Assembly (NCBI RefSeq): GCF_000090795.2
Contig: NW_003546252.1
Span: forward strand, 87,852-114,812
Reading direction: 5' to 3'
Source of the DNA: Amphimedon queenslandica
Taxonomy: Eukaryota; Porifera; Demospongiae; Haplosclerida; Niphatidae
DNA length: 26,961 nucleotides
The notes under the pieces were generated by a model. The model worked only from the letters and a program-made list of their open reading frames with translations. It made no database searches and was not told the DNA's origin. Position 1 is the first letter of the stretch. The number at the start of each line of letters is the position of its first letter. Below are positions 8,165-16,539 of the stretch, one piece after another. The translations under genes and the position numbers were made by a program.

Positions 8165-8960
8165 AACATTAGTTATTTAACTACAAATTAGCTGTAACTT
8201 TTAAAAACTGGCCAAACACAGTTGATATGTGAGTCGTAGCCTTCTGAAATATAATGGTCAGAAACCATTTTCATCGACTATATGACCAAGAAAGTGTAAT
8301 GAGGATTGACCAAACTCACATTTGTCAGGGTTAATGAAGACTCCGTACTCTTTAAAACAATCGAATATTTGTGTAAGATGGTTCTTGTGTTCAGCCTCAT
8401 CAGAACAAGCTACCAACACGTCATCAATGTATACCTAGGCAAACTCAAGACCATGAAGTACCATATCCATGAAACGCTGAGCTGCATTTCTTAGACCAAA
8501 GGGCATTCTAGTGAATTCAAATAATCTGAAAGGTGTAGTCACTGCTGTTTTATGGACATCCTCTGTAGCAACGGGTCTTTGGTGGTACGGATGAACGAGA
8601 TCTAGCTCTGGCGAAAATACAAGTAACGTGTAAAGTGGATGCAAAATCCTGAATGTGTGGGATGGGATATTGGTCAGGTACTGTGATCCTGTTGAGCACC
8701 CTATAGTCCCCGTATGCTCGCAAATCACCACTAGTCTTCTTTGCGACCATATGTAAGGCAGAGGACAATTGACTAGACGAAGGACGAATGATTCCCAGTT
8801 CCATCATGTGACAGAACTCTGAACCAGTGATTGTTAAGTGTTCGGGAGGAAGTAGTTGAGTGCAAGCAGATACGGGCAGTCCTGATGTCTGAATGTGATG
8901 AACAATGTTGTACTTGATGGGAGTATTACCTTTTCACGGTTGAATTAATTCAGGATACCC
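8165..8960 (-). pseudogene. Ty3/gypsy-type reverse transcriptase, 3' truncated
   Basis: The reading starts near 8930 (VHHIQTSGLPVSAC, CHMMELGIIRPSSS), followed by LSSALHMVAKKTSGDLRAYG and DYRVLNRITVPDQYPIPHIQ, then after a frameshift near 8640 HQRPVATEDVHKTAVTTPF and RLFEFTRMPFGLRNAAQRF. The catalytic box is VYIDDVLVA (about 8437-8410), then FGQSSLHFLGHIVD. These are the canonical gypsy RT motifs. Similarity fades near 8165-8190, close to the 5' end of the DIRS-like element, so the RNase H and integrase are absent from this copy in the window. An in-frame stop lies just before VYIDD, and others lie nearby. Confidence 0.78.
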
Positions 8961-9500
8961 TAAAAAAGAGATGAAAAAGAGGTACAGAACAAGAGAGGGT
9001 TAAGTGTAAAACCATATGCATTCTGGTGTGTGCATTGCATGATAGTTTTAATATTTGTTCAAGAATCTATAAGTGTCTTGTGACATATGTCAATAAGGAG
9101 ACCATGGTGTTGAAGAAAGTCAGCAACCAAGATAGGCTGTTGCACATCTGCGGTAGTGAAAATCCAACGATAAGTTCTACGAAGATGCAGATTGAGAGTG
9201 AGGGAGCGTTGACCATAAGTGTGAATTTGAGTATCATTGGCAGCTTGAAGTGTGAAGTTTAATGAACGACGATGTTGATCAGACTTAGTGGGAGGGACTA
9301 CACTGACTTTAGCACTGGTATCTACCGAAAATTTGAGACGAGATATTTTATCAATAATGTAGAACAAGTGACAGTGAGAGCTGCTGGCAACGTTGGCCAA
9401 CATCGACACTCGGTGGATCGTTTCCCGAGTTACAAGTACAAGGCGGGACACACTTAGCATCTTCCTCACCAAAGCCATTTTGATACCACAAAAGAGAGGA
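8961..9500 (-). pseudogene. gypsy aspartic protease region with zinc-knuckle-like upstream part
   Basis: The frame 9586-9059 contains LKFSVDTSAKVSVVPP, the retropepsin flap-to-active-site segment, but with DTS in place of the catalytic D-T/S-G triad. It continues ANDTQIHTYGQRSLTLNL, then ILVADFLQHHGLLIDI, the usual C-terminal G/D-F-L-x-H/x-x-x-L-L-x-D pattern. Just upstream (about 9495-9430), another frame gives LWYQNGFGEEDAKCVPPC, the Cys-rich W-Y-x-x-x-F-G...C..PC block typical of these gag ends. Loss of the active-site Gly fits a dead copy. Confidence 0.66.
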
Positions 9501-9589
9501 AGGAGTCTGACTAGCAGAGCACTGTCAAGAATTCCTAAGTCTTGATTTAGAACGATGGCGATGATGTCACTGAAGAGACTGAACAAGTG

Positions 9590-10212
9590 TCTGAAGATTA
9601 CTAATTTGAGAGCGTAATTGTTGAACCTCTGCTGAAAGTAGATGAGTTTCTACAGAATGAACGGTAGGTGTGGGTACTTCACCTATTTTGTCAGCTAAAG
9701 CAGCAATGGTTCCATATCATCTGATTCTCTGGTAGCAGCGGCAAGTATGATACGAACAATTGATGGTAAACACTGAAAAACGAGTTCCCATAAAAATGAG
9801 CAGTCAGCAGTAGCAGGTTTGTCTCCTAGAAGTTGATTCATACAGTGGAGGTGTTGAGGCGGTGTAGGATCGTCTAACTCTTCTGTGACATGTTGAAGAC
9901 GTCTCTGTTCAGAAGCAGTGTTACACTTAACTGTGTTCTCAGAGCATCATAGGGAGTAGCAGACGTGGGCTTGAAAATCAAATGACAGATCTCAAAAGCA
10001 AACTCAGGAGACAAGGAGGCAATAACATGGTCAAACTTTGTCTTGCGTACAGTAATGCCTTTTGTAGCAAACTGCGCATCCACCTTGGCAAACCAAAGTT
10101 TAGAATTGGCGGGCCGGAAGGGAGGGTTTTTAACAAAGACCAAGACACCAGATGAAGCTGTAGATGGTGCTGGAGGTTGAGGAGAATTATTACGGGAGCC
10201 ACCGCGAGACAT
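9590..10212 (-). pseudogene. gypsy gag
   Basis: ATG at 10212 opens MSRGGSRNNSPQPPAPSTAS, then VFVKNPPFRPANSKLWFAKV, DAQFATKGITVRKTKFDHVI and ASLSPEFAFEI, FKPTSATPYDALRTQL, a pattern common to animal gypsy gag (P.F.P..P..WF...E..F...). After a frameshift near 9905 it resumes with HLHCMNQLLGDKPATADCSF and LWELVFQCLPSIVRIILAAA, the second half of the capsid-like fold, and stops near 9700. The ATG lies about 45 bp inside the primer-binding-site-like sequence, as expected for a 5' gag. Confidence 0.7.
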
Positions 10213-10258
10213 GACAGACGAGTGACAACTGGAAGAAGTCTCTAGATGGTATTGTGAA

Positions 10259-10274
10259 GAAGTACGGGTCACCA
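10259..10274 (-). promoter_or_regulatory. Putative primer-binding site of the gypsy-type element
   Basis: On the minus strand TGGTGACCCGTACTTC begins two bases after a CGACA end. TGG two bases inside an LTR that ends in CA is the standard tRNA-primed arrangement. I have not identified the matching tRNA. Confidence 0.45.
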
Positions 10275-10276
10275 AA

Positions 10277-10642
10277 TGTCGCAGGTAATAAGCCCAGACA
10301 AAATAAGTTAGCAATAGATAGTTAGGTTGTCAAAATGTCATCACAAAGGAATGAGATGAACGATAACAATGATATAAAGGGAGTAACCAAACATTAGATG
10401 GAGAAGAAGTGAGAAAGAACAAAAGAACATGTGTGTGTGTTATGCGCATGCGTGAAAATAATAATGAATATTAATAATGATAATAATAATAACAATGATA
10501 ATAATAATGATAATAATAATAATAATGATTATAACAATAATATATATATTCTCTTTCGTGTAATGGCCAAAATAATGATGATAATAATAAGTAATAATAA
10601 TGAAAGCTAAACATACGATAAGTATAGTTAGTACACCCTACA
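10277..10642 (-). mobile_element. Putative 5' LTR of the gypsy-type element
   Basis: The proposed LTR runs from TGTAGGGTGTACTAAC (10642 downward) to ACA at 10279-10277, 366 bp, with TG..CA ends. The inner end is supported by the primer-binding-site-like sequence. The outer end is supported because sequence just beyond it (CTCTTTCACAGTCAATAGAA) belongs to a tandem repeat array. The LTR contains an AAT-rich microsatellite at 10458-10605. There is no second LTR in the window to confirm the limits. Confidence 0.4.
10458..10605 (+). repeat. AAT/ATG-rich microsatellite
   Basis: Imperfect runs of AAT, ATA and ATG triplets in two blocks, 10458-10545 and 10570-10605, separated by a short TATATATATT stretch and unique sequence. 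They lie inside the proposed LTR. Confidence 0.8.
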
Positions 10643-11160
10643 CTCTTTCACAGTCAATAGAAGATGGAGGAGGTTCAAAGAGAATTGGTAAATAATGACA
10701 ATTACAGTATTATGATGTGTAGATATAATTACAGATACTAGAGGTACTCTTGCACAGTCAGTTGAAGATGGAGGAGGTTCAAAAAGAATTAGTGAATAGT
10801 AACTGTTAAAGTATTATGATGTGTAGATATAATTACAGGTAGTAAACCTACTATTACACAGTCAACTGAAGATGGAGGAGGTTCAAAGAGAGTTGGTAAA
10901 TAATAACTATTAAAGTATTATGATGTGTAGATATAAGTACAGGTACTAGAAGTACTCTTACACAGTCAACTGAAGATGGAGGAGGTTTGGTAAATAAGGA
11001 CTATTAAAGTATTATGATGTGTAGATAAAATTACAGATACTAGAGGTACTCTTACACAGTCAAACGAATATGGAGGAGGTTCAAAGACAATTGGTAAATA
11101 ACAACTATTACAGTATTATGATATATAGATATAATTGCAGGTACTAGAGTTAGAAGTTAT
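10643..11160 (+). repeat. Tandem array of a 104-bp unit, about five copies
   Basis: The anchor GATGGAGGAGG recurs at 10663, 10767, 10871 and 10975, exactly 104 bp apart, and once more about 95 bp later (near 11070) as TATGGAGGAGG. Each unit then has TTCAAAGAGAATTGGTAAAT, TATTATGATGTGTAGATATA and GGTACTCTTACACAGTCAA. Copies 4 and 5 show that copy 4 lost about 10 bp after the anchor. There is no coding frame through it. Regular spacing and few indels suggest a young array. The left end abuts the proposed gypsy LTR. Confidence 0.88.
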
Positions 11161-11332
11161 GGTATTATGTCAAATAGAAAAGTCCAAAAAGGAGTAATTT
11201 TTGATTTCTCTGGTAATAACTCGGTACGCATGGTTTTATTTTTTGACACCATTCTATAGATGTTGAAAATTCTGAGAGTAAAGGTATAAGTTACATCATT
11301 CTGTGAACAATCTGACATTTTATGTCTTGTAG
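11161..11332. other. No recognisable feature before the PHD remnant
   Basis: AT-rich sequence after the tandem array with no supported gene. It ends in a pyrimidine-containing tract and TTGTAG that could be the acceptor of the following remnant. Confidence 0.4.
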
Positions 11333-11487
11333 ATGCCTACTGTGTTTGCAAGTCTGGGGACTGAATTTGGAAATGATTTACTGTGATGCAAAAGAATATA
11401 AATTTGGATGGTGGCTGTCCTGGAATAGAAAATGCTCCTGTAGGAAAGTGGTTTTGTAGACTCTTTAGATCTAGTGACAACATGTAA
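11333..11487 (+). pseudogene. PHD-finger remnant
   Basis: After a possible acceptor (TTGTAG, AG at 11331-11332) one frame gives DAYCVCKSGD and then a TGA. A second frame gives EMIYCDAKEYKFGWW, and the third gives GGCPGIENAPVGKWFCRLFR followed by a stop at about 11487. Together these follow the PHD layout Cys-x-Cys, the M-I-x-C-D core, the W-W/F position, and the P-x-GKWFC-x-x-C end, with the last Cys changed to Phe. Two frameshifts and a stop show it is dead. PHD fingers bind histone H3 tails and occur in host ING-like proteins and in several transposon proteins; the fragment cannot tell which. Confidence 0.55.
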
Positions 11488-11818
11488 AGTCTTCAGGAAG
11501 TTGTTGTATTATTTTTATCAGTTAATTCAGTTTATTACAAAATTTGTTACTTCCTGTCCAGAAATAAAGCACAGTTTGTCCATTGATGCGTTTGGCCGCC
11601 CATCAGTATTTTAAGATGTCACTTATTTTTGTGGCTTCCTCCAAACTGTACAAGCTGCAGTACAAAACCGCAATAGATAAATGTTATCATTAGTGTTAAA
11701 GTCTAAAGTAATCGCAGCTGTATATAAACAAAATAAAGAAAACTTGCAAAAGTGTCCAAGCATTGAGCCACGCCTCTAAATTAAAGCTATACAACATACT
11801 TTGTGCTTACCACTTATT
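11488..11818. other. No recognisable gene
   Basis: AT-rich stretch with several stops in all frames. I see AATAAA at about 11562 and again near 11731, but no coding exon that either would terminate. Confidence 0.4.
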
Positions 11819-11999
11819 TCAAGAACTTGCACTTGATAAGCTCTCCTGCTTTGCTTGTGGCCCCAAAAAGCAGCCCTTTGACGAGGGGTGTTTTAAGTGG
11901 CTGAGGTCGCCCTTAATCCAGCTTGCTGGGATAGCAGATGACTTGTGGTTGTCCTCTAACCACTCAACCAATACAAACGTACTTGCTCCTTTTTTGTAA
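11819..11999 (-). pseudogene. N-terminal fragment of an unnamed protein family
   Basis: The minus frame reads ASTFVLVEWLEDNHKSSAIP, then ASWIKGDLSHLKHP and CFLGPQAKQESLSS before a stop at 11819. The pattern V.VEW......AIP..WI.......WP/GP resembles the N-terminal segment often seen in transposon-linked DUF4806/BEN-type animal proteins (F-V-V-E-F/W-x-D...V-x-P-x-x-W-V). There is no ATG: a TGA lies 16 codons before VEWL. It is probably an exon fragment. The plus-strand open frame over the same bases is its shadow. The family name is tentative. Confidence 0.4.
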
Positions 12000-12299
12000 T
12001 ATTTTCACAGCTGCTATATTTGGCGCTCAAAATTCAAATTTAATAAGTAGTGTACAAATAATAGCAATGACTCAAAAATCTAGAAACGTTCCACATGGAT
12101 AAAGAAGTAGGATGCCTTGACAAACAATGGCATACAGGTTAAAAAAGTGCGAGACTGAAGTTCACTTCTTGATGAGACTTATGATGCAATGCATGATAGG
12201 TAAGCCCATAATATAGGCATACCTTTAATGATCTGGTATGATATATGCATATATATAGAAAACAATGAAATCCAAACTGTGACCAGTACATTGACAACT
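12000..12299. other. No recognisable gene
   Basis: Between the minus-strand fragment and the EnSpm-like gene. Stops in all frames and an AT-repeat near 12240-12258; nothing else is supported. Confidence 0.4.
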
Positions 12300-14030
12300 C
12301 CCACAGAAATAAAACTGGATATAGATCTTCATACTCCTCTATGTTCTCCTACTCCTACTCCTCTTTCTTCTTATACTGATCCTCTTCCATCTTCCAGTTT
12401 TAGTGGCGGTATAAGTGAATGTGCATCCACTAATGCTTCACAGTCCATCCCCTTGTTCACAAGTCAACCCATCATCCTCATCACAGTCTCCTATCAATAC
12501 ATCACAAGATACCGAAATGAAAACAAGCCGGCCCACTACATCATCATTGCCTGAAGCACAGACATTATTGATGGTGAAATCTTACTTCCTCCCCCATCAC
12601 ATAACTAAGCAAGGGCAAAAGGATTTTCTTTCCTTACTTGTTGCTCTCTTTCCAGCAAACAAGACATTACCTGATACTCTTAATAAATTTGATAAGAGGC
12701 TGAATAAATTCATGAAGAAAGAGGACAACATTATCAAAGTGCAGTATTACTGTAAACAGTGCTATGCCACTCAGCCGTCACCACTACAATGCCACAACAT
12801 TGACAACGGTCACTTTCACACTATATCTATGGAATTTCAGCTCAGGAGCCTTTTCCGAAGTAACTGCTCATAATGTCCTGCATATGAATGCTACATGATA
12901 CACTTGATCTTTAGGGCCAGGATTTTCTATTTTAAAGTTTCCCCATATAAACAACTATGGGAAAATAAATTACATCGTTGATGGTTGTATTGTACAAAAG
13001 TACATCACACCACAAAACAATATTTCACTGTCACTTACCTTGAATACAGAAGGCCTTTCACCGTTTAATTCAACAACACATATCATGTGGCCAGTGTATT
13101 AATGAACTGCCACATACTCAGATTTTTGCCCAGAATTATGCTACTGGCTGGACCGTAGTAAGGCAAAGAAAAGCCACATATGAACTCCTTCATGAAGCCT
13201 ATAACAGAAATGCTACTACATTTAGAATAAGGTAACATATATTTGACTTTAACTTAAATTTAAACTGAGCTATAATTATTCTATTTTAGGAGTTACTGTG
13301 TCACTGCCTGACAACACTGACAGGATAGTTGAGGCACATGTCATGAGTGTTGTTGCTGATTTGCCGGCTATGGCAATTCCTTTAAACATTTCTCAATTAA
13401 TTGGCTATTTTGGGTCCAATTTTTGTCTTCACCCAGGCATTAGCCATAGGACTGGCAGGGGACATGTCATGGTCTATCCCTCACTTTTAGACTAGTGGCA
13501 TTGCCAAGAGAACTCATCAAGAGATGCTGCAGGATGGAAGTGATGCCTCAATAACAGAGACACAGTATATAACTTTCACAATCTAATTTATGTTTACAAA
13601 ATTATAGTTTAATGGAGTTAAAAGAGAGACATGGCTGTCATGCCTAACAAGAACATATATAGTCAGGGGCATTAGCCCAGAATACATGCACAGTGGATGA
13701 TAGGTGTTTCTAAGCATCTTCTGTCTCTATAGACCAACATTGCCAAATGTAGTGGTACTGATCATGACATCCATTTTAAGGTCCAATTGATCGATGAAAG
13801 AATCAAACATATCAAAGTACCAATGAAGTACAGCGAAAGCATAGATATACGACTGTTAGGAGGATTGGAGACTGGTCACATGAGCGCATCGCTACACTCA
13901 CTTTGTGCTAAGTATATTCATAGTCATGCGTCTTTGACCTCATGACAATTCAGTGAAGAAGAAAAGGAATGGTTCATTTTTGTGGTGTTGAATTGGAGGC
14001 ATATTATAGACAGGTAAAGTATTGAATAGT
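12300..14030 (+). pseudogene. EnSpm/CACTA (TNP2-like) transposase gene
   Basis: A low-complexity Ser/Pro/Thr start (SPTPTPLSSYTDPLPSSS) passes with a frameshift near 12430 into EAQTLLMVKSYFLPHHITKQ, DFLSLLVALFPANKTLPD and VQYYCKQCY, a CxxC pair typical of the N-terminus. Then ISLSLTLNTEGLSPFNSTTH, IMWPVY and NELPHTQ (13020-13130) match the TNP2 box with the S-x-N-T-D/E-G catalytic region. Exon from 13290 (acceptor TTTTAG) gives VEAHVMSVVADLPAMAI, the second Asp region, YFGSNFCLHPG and RGHVMVYP; then AKRTHQEMLQDG, NGVKRETWLSCL, GISPEYMHSG and LIDERIKHIKVP. The order fits EnSpm/CACTA transposases. Many stops and frameshifts show it is dead. CACTA-type terminal repeats were not found. Confidence 0.66.
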
Positions 14031-14229
14031 TTGGTAAAGGTATACATTACTTGACTAGGTCATTTATAAGTGCTTACAGGTGCATACACTGTAACAGTTC
14101 GCTGGAATAGTATTTTCTATCGCTTGACTTTGTAGGACTAAAACAGCTAACTAGAAGCATAAAGGGTGTTAAGACTTTTATTAATCGAGAACTAATGTAA
14201 TGAAATGTGTGGCAGTATTAGTTTCAAGT

Positions 14230-14681
14230 GGATATGATGTTTACTTTGACATTTATAGGTCAGCTAATGGGAAGGAGGAGGCTATAACAGTTACATTTTA
14301 TTATAGGTCATCCGAGGATAGAGAGGCAATAACTACAAGCTTCTATAAGTAACATACTGCAGGACTTAGATATCAGTATTCTACTAAAGTTTTTATGAAA
14401 CATGTTTTCCCATCATCAAAGGTATTGTTTATATGATTATCATTAATTCCTATAAGTATGCTACTCTATTCAAACTGAATGATGAAATGCTGGCCATAGT
14501 AGACATAGTCCAAATAAATGAAGCTGAAAGGGAGCTATTACCTTCAACTACAACCAGAGTTGTTGCAGATAGCAGACTCTTAATAAATGGGGCAATATTG
14601 TCAAGTGCAAGTGCTACAAGAGATAGTCATAATAATAGTGATAGCACTGTCAGTCAATTTGGGGATGTAATCAAGTTCTGA
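14230..14681 (+). pseudogene. Possible C-terminal exon of the EnSpm-like gene
   Basis: The frame from about 14433 reads NSYKYATLFKLNDEMLAIVD, then IVQINEAERELLPSTTTRVV and DSRLLINGAILSSAS, ending at TGA 14679-14681. The block may correspond to the G-x-Y...F.....L..V..L segment at the C-terminal end of animal EnSpm transposases, but the match is loose. Just upstream (about 14255-14340) a TTATAGGTCA...GAGG..ATAAC motif occurs twice in a row. It is placed here because it follows the transposase on the same strand. Confidence 0.35.
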
Positions 14682-15640
14682 CTGCAGCAACAAAAGTCAG
14701 CAGCATTTTTGTGGCCATGCTCCTATTGCAATGCATTTTGCCTCACAGAAGGATCGATTACTCCCTCAAATGTTTATAACAGAAAGTACTAATATTAGAT
14801 TCAGTAGTACATGCACAACTTTAATAAGTAAATGCATAATAATAAATAATATATGTGCAATGGCTCTGCCAAATAATGTGGAGAGAAGTTTATAACTCAT
14901 AAACATTGAACCTATATATGTTATATAACCTTAATATTGTATATATATTATATTCTATATTAACATGTTACCATAATTAAAAGTAATAATAACAGTATAG
15001 CTGATACTACAGCAATGATTTCTTGTTGATTTCACAATTTTACTGCTTTTTCTTGCGCATGGTGATGCAATTAACCTATGAAACACATAAATAATAATAA
15101 TAATATTAACTTGGAAATAATGATAATAATACTATTAACTTGGACAAAAAACTTAAAATGCATAAAACTTATGCTTGCAGTTACACAATCTAAATGCACA
15201 TGTAGGCACATAATAAAGTGCATGTATGCATATACTACAAAGTATGTGTGCATTACAAAAAATTTTTTATTTTATAATGTAAGGGTTGAAACAAAACTTC
15301 AAAACTTCCTTAAATTAAACACTGAGAGTTTGAAAGTACCTTTTGCGGTAAATGTAGCCGAATTTGTTTAAATTGAGCATATGAAGTTGTTTTGATATGC
15401 ATGTCTTCTGAAAATTACCAAGCACAATGGTTGTAACAATAATACAATACTTACTTTTAAAAACATTGAAAAATATATTAACACAAATACTAAGGTAAAG
15501 ATATGTATAGTGTATTATTTGATTGTTCAAATGATTTATGACAAAATATAGAGTCATGTATAAATAAATCACAAATATTAATATTCTTCGTTTTCAAGAT
15601 AATTTATTTATTGATTACCTTAATAACCTAAGGAAATGAA
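14682..15640. other. AT-rich stretch without a supported gene
   Basis: Very AT-rich DNA with an AT run near 14938-14970 and AAT triplets at 15089-15145. Open frames on both strands (for example 15071-15572) have the composition expected of low-complexity sequence and no family motifs. Confidence 0.5.
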
Positions 15641-15644
15641 CCAG

Positions 15645-15720
15645 AATGCTATCACAATGATTAGTACCACGCCCAATTGTGGGAAAGATGCATGCATTGC
15701 AATGGAACATACTTATTGCA
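15645..15720 (+). repeat. Left copy of a 38-bp inverted repeat
   Basis: CCACGCCCAATTGTGGGAA (15667-15685) with its left context (TGCTATCACAATGATTAGTA) recurs in inverted form at about 16486-16525, where it reads CCACACCCAATTGTGGGAA. A further shared TTGCAATGG lies just inside both copies. The core CCCAATTGTGGG is itself near-palindromic. The two copies are about 820 bp apart and could be terminal repeats of a small element containing the THAP remnant. Confidence 0.55.
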
Positions 15721-16300
15721 AGGGCTTGAACTCGCTTTAGCAGATAAGACACATTGAGAAACTAACTCATCCCAGTCTTGAAGACACACTACCCATATTT
15801 ATCACAAAAGATAGTTAAAATTTTAGAAAACATGAGTAATGGCCTCTTTTATGGCCACTCAATGAACTCAGGACATATTCAATTGAAAGAACTAGATGGT
15901 AAATAGAAGCAAATTCATCAGTAAATAACACAAAACACTTGAAACATCATTCCTTGTCACTGCTATACAATGATTGATGACTTTCAGATCATTTAGTTTC
16001 AGTCTCCCTCAGGCTGCACGTTGTGATATAATAAAGGCTGTTCTCATGTTGTTGCTTCACTTTTTAATATTGAAACTGCAGTTAAGAGTAGATTCACAGC
16101 TTGCATTATCATTACTTACTTTGAATTACCAGGCATTACTTTACTATCTTTGTATTTTTCTGCTTATTATTTTGCTATGTTACAGCAAGAAACTAGTGTT
16201 GAAAAGTAGTCTAGATGATCAGAAATATCTTGCAACTTGTCTAGAAAGCAGTTAAACTATCAGAAACATTATTGCAAGCAACCTGCAGTGAACTGTTTAT
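15721..16300. other. No supported gene between the inverted repeats
   Basis: The plus-strand open frame 15974-16255 is Leu-rich and hydrophobic and has no recognised motif; the opposite strand has a short stretch (LDKLQDISDHLDYF) that looks helix-like. I would call neither a gene. Confidence 0.35.
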
Positions 16301-16302
16301 GG

Positions 16303-16458
16303 ACAAAATCTTTCCTGCTTCCTTTGCTTCCATCTTGCTCTCCTAACAATTTTTGTCCAGTTTTTTCATTTCTTCTTCAATAGAGAAGGTAAGAATATCA
16401 GGCAAGTTTTGTTGCCTGCAAAGCTGTAGCAGCCAAAAACACAGCAATTATTTACCAT
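16303..16458 (-). pseudogene. THAP zinc-finger domain remnant
   Basis: ATG at 16458 opens MVNNCCVFGCYSFAGNKTC, then LIFLPSLLKKK, a TGA, KNWTKIVRRARWKQRKQERF and C. This follows the THAP layout: C-x(2-4)-C at the N-terminus, an F/L-P motif, W-x-x-x-I/V-R-R, a second W, and a K-x-x-R-F-C end. The last Cys is followed by Pro and a stop where the family has C-S-x-H-F, so the zinc ligand His is missing. THAP domains recognise DNA in P-element/THAP9-type transposases and in host regulators. Position just downstream of the minus-strand IMHD-type gene and near the right inverted repeat leaves its parent element unclear. Confidence 0.55.
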
Positions 16459-16474
16459 TGCAACCAATGGCTCT

Positions 16475-16530
16475 AACAGCTTATTCCCACAATTGGGTGT
16501 GGCACTTATCAACGTGATGCAATGATGATT
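16475..16530 (-). repeat. Right copy of the 38-bp inverted repeat
   Basis: Read on the minus strand it gives ATCACGTTGATAAGTGCC followed by ACACCCAATTGTGGGAATA, matching the left copy at 15645-15720 with a few changes. It overlaps an open frame (LISATPNCGN); the left copy read forward gives the similar ISTTPNCGK, which may simply reflect the shared DNA. Confidence 0.55.
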
Positions 16531-16539
16531 CATATCCTC

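Noticed and set aside
10643-11160. CRISPR-like regular spacing
   Set aside because: The unit is 104 bp, with no short repeat separated by unique spacers; the whole unit repeats, and the host is eukaryotic.
11925-11962. tRNA-like A box (TGGTTGAGTGG) on the minus strand
   Set aside because: It matches the A-box pattern, but there is no B box at the right distance and the bases are explained by the VEWL coding fragment.
15974-16255. Leu-rich open frame resembling a membrane protein
   Set aside because: Composition follows the T-rich DNA; no signal peptide logic, homologous motif or neighbour supports it.
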